A stretch of DNA of 64,000 nt from the NCBI GenBank assembly GCA_020630975.1, contig JAHDID010000035.1:1-64000 (forward strand), written 5' to 3'. Within the stretch, counting starts at the first letter, position 1, and every line of letters starts with the position of its first letter. Below the pieces are notes generated by a model. That model did not search any database, was not told the origin of the DNA, and was given only the letters and a program-made list of their open reading frames with translations. The position numbers were made by a program, and so were the translations under genes. This stretch comes from Verrucomicrobiota bacterium. Its GTDB lineage: Bacteria; Verrucomicrobiota; Verrucomicrobiia; Verrucomicrobiales; DEV007. This document shows, piece by piece, positions 16,559 to 25,491 of this stretch.

Positions 16559-17710
16559 TTAGCCAATGACTTGACCTGCATCAGCCCATTTTTCGTGAAA
16601 CTCTCGATAAATCGTAGGGGAGATCTCGGAAGGTTTGATCTCGCTGCGGCCACCCCAAAAGACATTGGTGTAATCGACAGGGATCCCGCAAGTCTCCAAG
16701 TGCGCATCGATAGCAGCTTTGTGCTCGAGCACGCGATCTTTCTCTGTGCCATGCACCACTCCCATGATGTTGACATTGCCGAAACGATCGCCACCCTCTC
16801 GCCAGTACGCGTGGGTCATGATGTCGTGCCTACCGATCTCGCTGCCTGCCTGTTCCTGCATGCCTTCTGGAACTTTCCAGTGGAACAGTGCGTTGAACCG
16901 GGTGACGCGCTTCTTACCAGTTTGGGAAGGTTTGACGTGCTCAAGGAAGGTCGAGAAACGGCCGATGACCTTCTTTTTATCCAATGTCTCTGCCACCTGG
17001 AAAAATGTCTCAAGATCGACGCCGGCTTCCTCTGCGCGCCCTATCCAAGGATTTTCGCAGACCTCCGCTACTGAAAGTTCGCCTTTCATTGCTAGCAGGA
17101 CTTTCCACTCGAGGTCGTCTAATTCGACTGTACGAGTCGTCGTCATCACTGCGGGTGAATCAGCCTTGGCTCCGATCTCCATCGATTTGCGGCGTACATG
17201 GCCGACACCTAGGGCGAAAATGCCGTTTGCGGGCATCAAGACATATTCATGCGCTCCTGTGAGGCGTTTGAGCACGTCTGCATGATCTTCGAGGCGTTCG
17301 CCCTGTGGGACTTTGAGAGTGGTCCAGAGTTTGTAGTTAGAGCCTGAAATCTCGCGATCGGTCGTGCGAGTCACGACATGGCCTGAGAAGGGGTCTTCGC
17401 GAAACATCCATTCGAAAGTGGCATCGAGTTTGTGAGGATCGACATGCCAAGCGCACAGGGCTCCATGAGCCAGCTTGGTCGCCAGCAGGGTCTGCCTGAC
17501 TCGGCGGATCACTCCGGCCTCGAGCATGGCTTGGATGCGCTCCAGCACGGTAGGCAGCTCTACGCCAGATTTCTCCGAAATATGCTGGAACGGGTAACGC
17601 TGGAAGCCTTGGACCAAGTCTTCGGAGATGGATAAGATCTTGGAGTTGATCTCATCGTCATGCTCGACGGGAACGCCTGGGAAAGAATCTGAAACGGTAG
17701 AGCTAGTCAT
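16559..17710 (-). CDS. tandem Lrp/AsnC-like protein, siroheme decarboxylase (AhbA/AhbB)-like
   Basis: 383 residues made of two consecutive modules, each a winged-helix HTH plus an AsnC-like ferredoxin-fold domain. Module 1 covers about residues 20-185 (QHISEKSGVELPTVLERIQAM, GVIRRVRQTLLA) and module 2 about 195-360 (SVAEVCENPWIG, KKVIGRFSTFLEHV, TRFNALFHWKVPE, THAYWREGG). The second module has the RF...NALFHWKVP and VVHG layout of AhbB/NirDLGH proteins, which decarboxylate siroheme on the way to heme or heme d1. Those enzymes are usually separate A and B chains; here both modules are in one chain. A transcriptional regulator is the alternative reading. No heme genes are adjacent. Confidence 0.6.
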   Translation of the reverse strand: MTSSTVSDSFPGVPVEHDDEINSKILSISEDLVQGFQRYPFQHISEKSGVELPTVLERIQAMLEAGVIRRVRQTLLATKLAHGALCAWHVDPHKLDATFEWMFREDPFSGHVVTRTTDREISGSNYKLWTTLKVPQGERLEDHADVLKRLTGAHEYVLMPANGIFALGVGHVRRKSMEIGAKADSPAVMTTTRTVELDDLEWKVLLAMKGELSVAEVCENPWIGRAEEAGVDLETFFQVAETLDKKKVIGRFSTFLEHVKPSQTGKKRVTRFNALFHWKVPEGMQEQAGSEIGRHDIMTHAYWREGGDRFGNVNIMGVVHGTEKDRVLEHKAAIDAHLETCGIPVDYTNVFWGGRSEIKPSEISPTIYREFHEKWADAGQVIG

Positions 17711-17773
17711 CGTAGAAAGCTACGATTGTGGCCCCAGATTGACAGGAAAGAAAGTGAAAGAGACCAAAGATAA

Positions 17774-17855
17774 TACCAGCGGCGGGAATCGAACCCGCAC
17801 TCCCGAAGGAACCGGATTTTGAATCCGGCGTGTCTACCAATTCCACCACACTGGC
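17774..17855 (-). tRNA. tRNA-Leu(CAA)
   Basis: On the minus strand the acceptor GCCAGTG pairs with CGCTGGT. The D-arm contains GTGGAATTGGTAGACAC, the anticodon stem CCGGA/TCCGG carries loop TTCAAAA (anticodon CAA), a long class II variable arm follows (TCC TTCG GGA), and the T-arm is GCGGG-TTCGATT-CCCGC. CCA is not encoded. Confidence 0.95.
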
Positions 17856-17867
17856 GGCTAATCAAAG

Positions 17868-17895
17868 CGCGAGCTGACGATAAAGTCAGCTCGCG
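17868..17895 (-). terminator. stem-loop downstream of htpG
   Basis: Perfect 11-bp stem CGCGAGCTGAC / GTCAGCTCGCG with a six-base loop. It lies between the htpG stop and tRNA-Leu, both on the minus strand. The following T-tract is weak, so it may be a terminator or a 3'-end stabiliser. Confidence 0.55.
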
Positions 17896-17977
17896 ATTAA
17901 TTCAACTCCAGAGAACAGGAAAAAGTCGAGGGTTGTGTGGTCAATAGTATTTCGAAGCCTGTCGTAGGCAATCAACT

Positions 17978-19828
17978 CTACTTCCGTAGAGCAGCCTCCA
18001 TTAGCTCATAGTTGCGGGTGACTAGATCTTTTCTGTCGTCTAGGAGGCCTGCGGTGAGCATGGCTCCGTCGAATAGCTGGTCGGTCACGAGTTTGGCCAA
18101 TTCTGGGTTTTCGCCTTGTACGTCGTGGAGTTGTTTGATCAGCGCGTGGCGCGGATTGATCTCCAGTTCGACTTCTAGAGGTGGAGCCTCTTCATCTGGG
18201 TTCATCGCTTTCATCATCTGGCGCATCTGAGCGCTCATGCCATGCTCTGGAGTGAGCACTGCTACTGGGCTGTCGATTAGGCGCTTGCCGACGGCTACTT
18301 TCGTTACCTTGTTGTCTAGGTAGTCGGAGATGAAAGTTGTCAGGGTCTCTACGGCACTTTCCTCTAGTGCTTCGCCCTCTGCTTCTACCGAGTCATCTAG
18401 CTCTACATCGGATCGATCGATGGATACGAGATCGTTGTCTTTGTATTTTTTCAGGTTCTGGACCAAGTAATCATCGACCTGATCAAAGAAGTAAATCACT
18501 TCAAGACCACGGGCTTTGAAGGCCTCCAGGTAGGGGCCTGCCTCTGCCGTTTTGCGATCGGGGATGATGAGGTAGTAGATTTTGTCTTGGCCTTCTTTGG
18601 CGCGCACTAGATAATCCTCAAACCCACACACCTCTCCAGGCTCGGTCATAGAGGTCTCGAAGCGTAGCAGCTTTGCCAAGCTTTCCTGATGATCGTAGTC
18701 TGTGACCGTGCCTTCTTTTAGAAAGCGGGAAAAGTTTTCATACCATTTGGCGTACTTCTCAGGATCGTCTTTTGACTCGGAATCCAAGTTTTTGAGGAAG
18801 CGTTTGATCACGACCCGATTCAGCTTTTTCACCAACGCGCTATCCTGCATGGATTCGCGGCTGATGTTGAGCGGTAGATCGGCTGAGTCGATGACGCCTC
18901 GTAGAAAGCGAGCCCACTCGGGTAGCATGCCTTCGGGTTTGTCGTCGATCAGCACGTTTTTGCAGTAGAGAGAGACCCCTGCCTCCATCTGGCCAAAACC
19001 AAACTGCTCGGTATTTTGAGTCGGGGCGAAGAGCAATGAATTCAGCTCGATCGGCGAATCGGCTGAGAAATGCATGCGGTAGCTTGGCTCGTCGAATGCT
19101 TTAGAGGTGAATTTGTAGAATTCATTATACTCCTCGTCGGTCACCTCGCTCTTTTGCTTGCGCCAGATCGCTTCGACAGTGTTCACTCTCTCTCCGTTTA
19201 GCAGTAGAGGGAAAGCAACGAAGGCCGAATAAGTTTTGAGAATGGTCTCGATGCGATCTTTTTGCGCAAATTCTTCGTATTCTTCGCGGAGTTTGACCAC
19301 GATTTTGCAGCCGCGGCTCTGGCCGTCTTCCTCTTCGATCTCGTAGCCGGTTTTTCCGTCGGATGTCCACTTGAGGTGCTCTCCATCGGTCTTCCAGCTG
19401 TGGGTGTAGACAGTCACTTCATCGGCCACCATGAAGGCTGAGTAAAACCCGACGCCAAACTGACCGATCATAGCGGTCTCTTTCTTGGCGTCTTCTGCCA
19501 TGGCTTTGACGAATTGCTTGGAGCCAGAGTGAGCTATCGTGCCAATATTCTCGTGCAGTTCATCTCGGGTCATTCCCAGACCGTGGTCTGCGATGGTGAA
19601 TGTTTTGTTCTCCTCGTCGACATCGATGTGGATCTCGAGTTCCTTTTCGGCGTCGAAGACCTCTTTCTCGGTCAGTTGCAGATGGCGAAGTTTTTCGAGG
19701 GCATCTGAAGCATTGGAGACTAGCTCCCGCACGAAAATTTCTTTGTCGGTGTATAAGCTGTTGGTCACGATATCCAGCACTTGGCTGACGTCGGCTTGGA
19801 ACTCACGCTTCTCGTTGTTTTCAGACAT
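17978..19828 (-). CDS. htpG: molecular chaperone HtpG (Hsp90)
   Basis: 616 residues from the ATG at 19828; the frame is open further upstream, but the Hsp90 homology starts at MSENNEKREFQADVSQVL. N-terminal GHKL ATPase domain: LVSNASDALEKLR, DHGLGMTRDEL, GTIAHSGSK, GQFGVGFYSAFMVAD. The middle domain has the ISRESMQ block, and a C-terminal dimerisation domain follows. Cytosolic ATP-dependent chaperone. The normal bacterial length is about 620-630. It stands alone and is divergent from the FAH-family gene. Confidence 0.96.
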   Translation of the reverse strand: MSENNEKREFQADVSQVLDIVTNSLYTDKEIFVRELVSNASDALEKLRHLQLTEKEVFDAEKELEIHIDVDEENKTFTIADHGLGMTRDELHENIGTIAHSGSKQFVKAMAEDAKKETAMIGQFGVGFYSAFMVADEVTVYTHSWKTDGEHLKWTSDGKTGYEIEEEDGQSRGCKIVVKLREEYEEFAQKDRIETILKTYSAFVAFPLLLNGERVNTVEAIWRKQKSEVTDEEYNEFYKFTSKAFDEPSYRMHFSADSPIELNSLLFAPTQNTEQFGFGQMEAGVSLYCKNVLIDDKPEGMLPEWARFLRGVIDSADLPLNISRESMQDSALVKKLNRVVIKRFLKNLDSESKDDPEKYAKWYENFSRFLKEGTVTDYDHQESLAKLLRFETSMTEPGEVCGFEDYLVRAKEGQDKIYYLIIPDRKTAEAGPYLEAFKARGLEVIYFFDQVDDYLVQNLKKYKDNDLVSIDRSDVELDDSVEAEGEALEESAVETLTTFISDYLDNKVTKVAVGKRLIDSPVAVLTPEHGMSAQMRQMMKAMNPDEEAPPLEVELEINPRHALIKQLHDVQGENPELAKLVTDQLFDGAMLTAGLLDDRKDLVTRNYELMEAALRK

Positions 19829-19955
19829 GGGAATTCTAGTAGCCAAGTGGGAGCAGGATGCAAGTAGGAATCTCGGGTTCCTGTAAACTCTGTGCTTCCT
19901 TTGTAAATCCGGCTTGTCTCCTAAACTTGTTTGGTTAGGGTGCGTGCTAGTTACT

Positions 19956-20816
19956 ATGAAGCTTTTAAGACACGGAAATATTGGGGAAGAGAAGCCTGGA
20001 CTCGAGTTGGCGGATGGCAGTCGCGTAGATGTCTCGGGTTTCGGCATGGATTGGGACAGTGCTTTTTTCTCTGATCCGGAGAATCTCACGAGACTGGAGC
20101 AGTGGATCAGCGAAAAGTCTGGTGCTCTGCCTGTGCTCGATAGCTCGGTTCGATTGGGGCCGTGTGTGGCGACTCCAGGGAAGTTGATTTGTATTGGTCT
20201 GAACTACTCCGACCACGCAGAGGAGGCGGGCATGGATATCCCGGCAGAGCCGATTGTCTTTTTTAAGGCGACGAGTGCGATTTGTGGGCCATTCGATCCA
20301 GTGATGATCCCTAAGAATAGCGAGAAGACCGATTGGGAGGTCGAGCTAGCCTTTGTGATCGGCAAGCGAGCTAACTACGTGAGTGAAGAGGATGCCCTCG
20401 ACCATGTAGCAGGTTATCTGTTGCACAATGACTACAGCGAGAGAGCCTTTCAGCTGGAGCGTGGCGGACAGTGGGTAAAGGGTAAGAGCTGCGATACATT
20501 TGCTCCGCTAGGCCCCTATGTGGCGACTCCTGATGAGCTGGGTGACATCAATGATCTGGACATGTGGCTGACGGTGAATGGTGAGACCAAACAGAATGGT
20601 AGCTCTAGTAAGATGATTTTCGATATCCCTAAGCTAGTGAGCCATTTGAGCGAGTTCATGAGCTTGATGCCTGGTGATGTGATCTCCACAGGTACCCCTC
20701 CCGGAGTCGGCATGGGATTCCAGCCCCCACAGTATCTACAGCCTGGCGATGTCGTGGAGCTGGGTATAGCGGGCTTGGGTCAGTCGAGACAGGAGGTCAT
20801 AGCTGATGAGCGCTAA
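19956..20816 (+). CDS. fumarylacetoacetate hydrolase-family protein
   Basis: 286 residues from the ATG at 19956. The FAH C-terminal-type fold is clear: CIGLNYSDHAEE, PIVFFKATSAICGP, the metal/active-site run DWEVELAFVIGKRA, GYLLHNDYSER, KSCDTFAPLGPYV, GDVISTGTPPGVGMG. Family members act on 2-oxo acids or acylpyruvates (2-hydroxyhepta-2,4-diene-1,7-dioate isomerase, acylpyruvase, oxaloacetate decarboxylase). It overlaps the next gene by 11 bases, so the two are co-transcribed. Confidence 0.88.
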   Translation: MKLLRHGNIGEEKPGLELADGSRVDVSGFGMDWDSAFFSDPENLTRLEQWISEKSGALPVLDSSVRLGPCVATPGKLICIGLNYSDHAEEAGMDIPAEPIVFFKATSAICGPFDPVMIPKNSEKTDWEVELAFVIGKRANYVSEEDALDHVAGYLLHNDYSERAFQLERGGQWVKGKSCDTFAPLGPYVATPDELGDINDLDMWLTVNGETKQNGSSSKMIFDIPKLVSHLSEFMSLMPGDVISTGTPPGVGMGFQPPQYLQPGDVVELGIAGLGQSRQEVIADER

Positions 20817-21336
20817 AGCTTACCGATCTGGCATACTGGGAGTTTTTTTACTGGGTCTCCTATCTAGTTGTTCGCAGGATGATTCAGAGGCCATCGAGGC
20901 GCTGAACCAGAGAATAGACCAGCTCGAGGTGTCTTCCGAGGAAGTTTTGATTCGTGCTAATAGCATGTATGAACTCGAGCTAGTCGTCGCTGCGATGGAG
21001 GCTCGGCAGGAGGATCGCCTACGCCAGATCATCAAGAGAGAGACTCGGGCAAAAGCGCGGGTCATCCAGATCGAAGCTGAGATCGCTGAGCTTGAGCAAA
21101 AATCTCAGGATTTGCAGGGCGCCGCAGAGGCTTTTGAAAAACAGGCAGAACCGAAGCTTTCAGCAGCGAGAAAGGTCTACACTGAGCTTTTGAAAAGTGC
21201 TGAACAAGGAGAAGAAATGCAGGCGATCGTGGCTGCAGTCGAACAGCTCGTGGCTGAGAATAATGAGTTGAACGAGAAGTTGAAGGCGGCAACTACCGCT
21301 GCCAAATCGGTCGAGAAGAAAGCTGAAGAGGAGTAG
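20806..21336 (+). CDS. coiled-coil lipoprotein, hypothetical
   Basis: 176 residues. Lipoprotein signal MSAKAYRSGILGVFLLGLLSSC with lipidation Cys at about 22. The rest is almost entirely charged heptad-like helix (about 30-176: EIAELEQKSQDLQGA, VAENNELNEKLKAA). It would be a lipid-anchored periplasmic coiled coil, similar in look to Lpp or YbgF-like spacers, but no family is recognised. It starts inside the 3' end of the FAH-family gene. Confidence 0.65.
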   Translation: MSAKAYRSGILGVFLLGLLSSCSQDDSEAIEALNQRIDQLEVSSEEVLIRANSMYELELVVAAMEARQEDRLRQIIKRETRAKARVIQIEAEIAELEQKSQDLQGAAEAFEKQAEPKLSAARKVYTELLKSAEQGEEMQAIVAAVEQLVAENNELNEKLKAATTAAKSVEKKAEEE

Positions 21337-21357
21337 ATAGGAGGGGCGAGCTACTAC

Positions 21358-21927
21358 TTACTGTTTGCCCGTTACGGCGATGGCATTGGGTGCCGAACTG
21401 GTGCCGTCGTAGCTGAAGCTCATCTGCAGGTTCCAATGCTTTGAGATCTCTTCCAGGAGTTCTCTTCTGGAGATATTTGCCGAGTTCATCGAGAAGCTGC
21501 TCACCGATACTAGTTCCGGGAGGCTGGTGGTCTCATAGTGGACGTCATTCAGGGGGGCTTGATCGAAGATGATTTCAGGAGTGAGGTTCAAATATTTCAC
21601 TTCGAATCTCTGGTCGAGCCACTCGTTGAGAGGATTGTAGTCGGTTGCTAGAAATTGCTTTTCGGGATGCTCTATCGACTCGATTTGATAGATAGATGGT
21701 TGTTCACTGGAGTTTTCTGCTCCAGAGGCTAGTGCGTCAGCCGTACCAGTAGTGGGCGCGGAGGATGATTCCTCTGCTTGTTCAGATTTGGGCAGGGGCT
21801 TCAGGTAGACGACATCTCTCGATTGAGAGACGTAAAATCGCCATGCGAACAAAATAACTGCTAGGAGGAGTGCAGAGATTATCCATTTTAGCCAATAACG
21901 GTTCGAAGAATTTTTGATGTCATCCAT
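21358..21927 (-). CDS. inner-membrane-anchored hypothetical with secretin/STN-like C-terminus
   Basis: 189 residues from the ATG at 21927. One membrane helix at about residues 13-30 (WIISALLLAVILFAWRFY), a low-complexity Ser/Glu linker, and a C-terminal domain (about 95-189) with FDQAPLNDV and ISRRELLEEISKHWNLQMSF. The latter has the beta-alpha layout of short secretin/TonB N-terminal (STN) domains. The domain call is tentative. Divergent from rarA. Confidence 0.5.
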   Translation of the reverse strand: MDDIKNSSNRYWLKWIISALLLAVILFAWRFYVSQSRDVVYLKPLPKSEQAEESSSAPTTGTADALASGAENSSEQPSIYQIESIEHPEKQFLATDYNPLNEWLDQRFEVKYLNLTPEIIFDQAPLNDVHYETTSLPELVSVSSFSMNSANISRRELLEEISKHWNLQMSFSYDGTSSAPNAIAVTGKQ

Positions 21928-22050
21928 GCTCAAATAAGAGAAAGATTGGCAGAAAGTAATTCCCTCCTTACTCTCTGCGGTAGTGGGTGAGATGCTGAGG
22001 CAGTGGTATGAGGTCACAGGATTTAGGAAGATTAGAAAGATTTTCAGAAA

Positions 22051-23442
22051 ATGGATGCAGATGACTTGTTTTCAGTGACTCATGACGAGGATGAGATGGC
22101 CACAAAGCCTGCTCCAAAGAAACCGAAACCGGGGTTAAACCGAGCGGTGCCCCTCGCTGCGCGTATGCGGCCGACGACCCTAGATGAGTATGTGGGGCAG
22201 CGTCATATCTTGGGAGAGGGGAAGCTGCTGCGCCGAGCGGTCGAAGCGGATCGCTTCACGTCCCTGATTTTTTATGGTCCCCCAGGAGTGGGAAAGACGA
22301 GCCTGGCTGAACTGATCGCACAGAGGACGGACTCTAGATTTATCAATTTGTCCGGTGTCGAGAGCAACGTCAAAGAAATCCGAAATGCGACGGAGGCAGC
22401 CCGCCAGTTTCTGCGTACGCGGGGAGAGATCACGACTTTGTTTGTCGATGAGATTCACCGTTTCAATAAATCTCAGCAGGATGTGCTTCTGCCCCATATC
22501 GAGAGGGGGACGGTGAGATTCATCGGAGCGACCACTCACAATCCGTTTTTTTATATCAATAGCCCTTTGGTGTCGCGTAGCCAGGTGTTTCAGCTAGAGC
22601 CACTGGACAATACGGATCTCAGGCAACTGATAGAGGCAGCCATCAGCGATCCTGAGCGTGGCTTTGGGAAGAAGGAGCTGAAAGTCGAAGATGCAGCCAT
22701 AGAGCATTTGGTGACGATGTGTGATGGTGATGCTCGCAAGCTACTGACCTCATTCGAGCTAGCTGTCCTGACGACTGAGGCAGATGACGAGACTGGAGAG
22801 ATCGCTATCACACTGGAGGTCGCCGAAGACTCCATTCAGAAAAAAACTATCGTTTATGATGCTGATGGAGATGCGCATTACGATACGATTAGTGCCTTCA
22901 TCAAGTCGATGCGAGGCTGCGATCCAGATGCCACTTTGTATTGGCTGGCGAAAATGCTTCATGCAGGAGAGGATCCGAGATTCATCGCTCGGCGCATCGT
23001 CATCGCTGCTAGCGAAGATGTGGGCCTAGCAGACTCGAATGCCCTGCGGGTTGCTGTAGCGGCACATCAGGCTGTTGAATTTATCGGTATGCCAGAGGGG
23101 CGCATCACACTGGCTCATGCTGCTGTTTACTTAGCGACCGCGCCCAAAAGCAACCGGGCCTACGCGGGTATCAATGCCGCCTTATCGGATGTGGCCCAAG
23201 GACGAACACTGGCGGTGCCACCCCACTTGCGTACGAGATCTCGCAAGAAACTGGGGACTGAGGGCGGAGCGATCGAGCCTGGAGACACGCAGTATTTGTA
23301 TGGGCATGATTACGAGGAAGGGTTTGTTCCGCAGGCCTATTTACCTGAGGGTAGGGTTTACTACTCGCCCAGCGAGAATGGCCTGGAGGGAAGAATCAAA
23401 GAGCGCCTCGATTATTGGCGCAAGCAGTTCGATGAGGGGTAA
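22051..23442 (+). CDS. rarA: replication-associated recombination protein RarA (MgsA)
   Basis: 463 residues. AAA+ clamp-loader-like ATPase: RMRPTTLDEYVGQRHILG, Walker A YGPPGVGKTSLA, Walker B LFVDEIHRFNKSQQD, sensor 1 RFIGATTHNP, and the RarA-specific C-terminal part (SAFIKSMRGCDPDATLYWLAKML, AEDVGLADSNAL-like, YLYGHDYEEGFVPQAYLPEG). It acts at stalled replication forks. Normal length for the family. An alternative ATG lies 45 bases into the gene. Confidence 0.95.
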   Translation: MDADDLFSVTHDEDEMATKPAPKKPKPGLNRAVPLAARMRPTTLDEYVGQRHILGEGKLLRRAVEADRFTSLIFYGPPGVGKTSLAELIAQRTDSRFINLSGVESNVKEIRNATEAARQFLRTRGEITTLFVDEIHRFNKSQQDVLLPHIERGTVRFIGATTHNPFFYINSPLVSRSQVFQLEPLDNTDLRQLIEAAISDPERGFGKKELKVEDAAIEHLVTMCDGDARKLLTSFELAVLTTEADDETGEIAITLEVAEDSIQKKTIVYDADGDAHYDTISAFIKSMRGCDPDATLYWLAKMLHAGEDPRFIARRIVIAASEDVGLADSNALRVAVAAHQAVEFIGMPEGRITLAHAAVYLATAPKSNRAYAGINAALSDVAQGRTLAVPPHLRTRSRKKLGTEGGAIEPGDTQYLYGHDYEEGFVPQAYLPEGRVYYSPSENGLEGRIKERLDYWRKQFDEG

Positions 23443-23601
23443 GTTGTTTATAATGAGTGAATTAGAATTGGGGTTAACTTTAAAGCTGAGTTATGCTAAA
23501 TATCGATTAATCCATAATAACTTGGTTCATCCTTCCAGTTCTTATTAATTGAAATAATCAAAAATCATATTATTATCATAGGCCGGAATCGGTAGTAGGT
23601 G

Positions 23602-25470
23602 ATGAGAGTAAACGCATTTTTTGAGGCTGACACAGTATTTTCCAATCTTGAGTCTGATCAGGCTAAACCTACGGAGAGACCTCCCGGAGCATACGCGCTA
23701 ATAGCATCTGATGATTTCGATTTGATCGATGTGGCTAGGAATGCGCTGCAGCCCTGTCTAGATTTGGAGGTATTTGACGAAAGATTCGATTCATTGCCTG
23801 AGGAGACGGAAGGATTGGGCGTGGTTATTGTCGACGAGCGTTCTTACCAGCGAGGTGGCTTGCGATTACTGGAAGATTTTCGAGAGCATGTGCCCAATGT
23901 TCCGGTGCTGTTTGTCACTGGTTTTGGAGATTTAGAGACAGCTCGGCGAGCGATTGTAGCAGGGGCATCTGAATATTTGCCAAAGCCATTAGAGCCTCAG
24001 AACTTACAACAGATCGTGGCTAGCCTGATTCCCGGGATTCGGTTTGGTAGTGGAGGGCAAGGTTTAAGCACGAAATTTGCCCGGCCAGTCGTGAGAAAAG
24101 AGACGGAAGAGGAAAATTATCTCCGAGCACACATAAGAGGCCAGCAGGAGTTTCTCGCCCGGGTGATACGATATAGTTCTAAAGCTATCGTAGTTGAGGC
24201 AGGATTGGACTCAGCTGTAGGAGTCGGCACGATTCTGAAAGGGACAGAGGTGACGCTAGGATTTCGATCTGTGTCTATAGCAGATGCTGTGGTTGCTAAG
24301 GTGACCAATCTTGCTGATAGGCGATGGATCGAAGTCGGGCTGGGAGGTGACTGGGAGATCGGCAATAAACCGAGCAGCGATTCGTCTGGCTTGGATCAGG
24401 CTCAACCCTTCGTTTTGCCCACAGATATCCGTAGTTCTGTCATCGCGTTCGAAGATTTACTGGACGATTTGCATGATGATCTCGCTCCATTCGAAGACCT
24501 GATGCTGGAGATCGGTCCAGATGAGCGTCCGGATATGGAGGCAAAGATATTGAGCTATGCGGAGAGCCGGTTCTTCCCGAATTTGACCGAGGCATTGACC
24601 AAGTTTGAGCAAATTGCGGAATCAATCGATTCGATAGAAGGCCGACGTGCTTTGCGCCGGATTGCTCAGCAGCGCCTGTTTCCTATGATTCTGTGCTCAC
24701 CGTTTGTCTCTAGGATCGTGGCCCAGCCTATAGGGGTGCCGGGAGATTTTGGTATTTTGGGACAATTGCTGGGGGATCCTTACCGAGGGCACTCATTGTA
24801 TGGTCGTTTGTTGAATGCTTGGCTCATTTCATCCAAGCCATCTGAGGCATATCGGCAGCGTATTTCGATGCTGGAGGGCGAGATCGATCAGGTGGTTAAG
24901 TCGGCTAATTCCAAGGGCGAAAGCGCTAATATACTTAGCATGGCCAGCGGGGTTGGTTTTGAGGTGCAGCGTTTTGTTAACAAAGCAAGTCGCGACAGTC
25001 GCGCGAGCATTGATCTGGTCGATTTTAATCAGAGAACTCTCATCGAAGCTAAGCGCCAGTTCATCGAGTGCCAGAAGCAGAATCGAGAGTTGGATGTGGA
25101 TGTGAATCTTCGTCAGGATTCTGTTTTTAATCTAGCCAAGCACCTGAGGAGAGCTGCAGAGGGTGATCAGCGAGAGGAGTATGATCTGGTGTATTGCGTC
25201 GGGTTGTTTGACTATTTGTCGGAGAGAATGTGCTCTCAGGTGATTAGCTATCTGTATAAGCGTCTCAAGCCCGGTGGTAAGATAATCGTAAGTAATTATA
25301 CGCCAGAGAATGAGATGCGCCATTTTATGGGGGTAGTGCTGGATTGGGAGTTGTTGCACCGGACCCCAGATCAATTTTCTAATATGCTAGCTACGACATT
25401 GGCTAGCGGTAGATTTGAAATACGCAAAGACGAAACGCATACGGAACTATATGCCGTAGCAGAAAAATAA
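23602..25470 (+). CDS. receiver-SAM methyltransferase fusion, PhcB-like
   Basis: 622 residues from the ATG at 23602 (a GTG directly before it is in frame). Residues about 30-142 form a response-regulator receiver with acceptor-type Asp78 (VIVDERS), VTGFGD and LPKPLEP. The middle region (about 155-380) is unassigned, part beta-strand (PilZ-like?), part helical. Residues about 385-622 form a class I SAM methyltransferase: DPYRGHSLYGRLLNAWL, motif I ILSMASGVGFEVQRF, DLVDFNQRTL, and the diagnostic YDLVYCVGLFDYLSERM...LKPGGKIIVSNY. The GLFDYL block and its lead-in match the PhcB family, which makes 3-hydroxy fatty acid methyl ester signals in Ralstonia. The next gene, 21 bases on, is a PhcR-like receiver-kinase. 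The function is inferred from these motifs. Confidence 0.7.
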   Translation: MRVNAFFEADTVFSNLESDQAKPTERPPGAYALIASDDFDLIDVARNALQPCLDLEVFDERFDSLPEETEGLGVVIVDERSYQRGGLRLLEDFREHVPNVPVLFVTGFGDLETARRAIVAGASEYLPKPLEPQNLQQIVASLIPGIRFGSGGQGLSTKFARPVVRKETEEENYLRAHIRGQQEFLARVIRYSSKAIVVEAGLDSAVGVGTILKGTEVTLGFRSVSIADAVVAKVTNLADRRWIEVGLGGDWEIGNKPSSDSSGLDQAQPFVLPTDIRSSVIAFEDLLDDLHDDLAPFEDLMLEIGPDERPDMEAKILSYAESRFFPNLTEALTKFEQIAESIDSIEGRRALRRIAQQRLFPMILCSPFVSRIVAQPIGVPGDFGILGQLLGDPYRGHSLYGRLLNAWLISSKPSEAYRQRISMLEGEIDQVVKSANSKGESANILSMASGVGFEVQRFVNKASRDSRASIDLVDFNQRTLIEAKRQFIECQKQNRELDVDVNLRQDSVFNLAKHLRRAAEGDQREEYDLVYCVGLFDYLSERMCSQVISYLYKRLKPGGKIIVSNYTPENEMRHFMGVVLDWELLHRTPDQFSNMLATTLASGRFEIRKDETHTELYAVAEK

Positions 25471-25491
25471 CTCCCTCACTCCGCCGCCTAT

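Noticed and set aside
16719-17285. 188-codon plus-strand frame opposite the AhbB-like gene
   Set aside because: Ser/Arg-rich shadow of the real gene without any recognisable motif.
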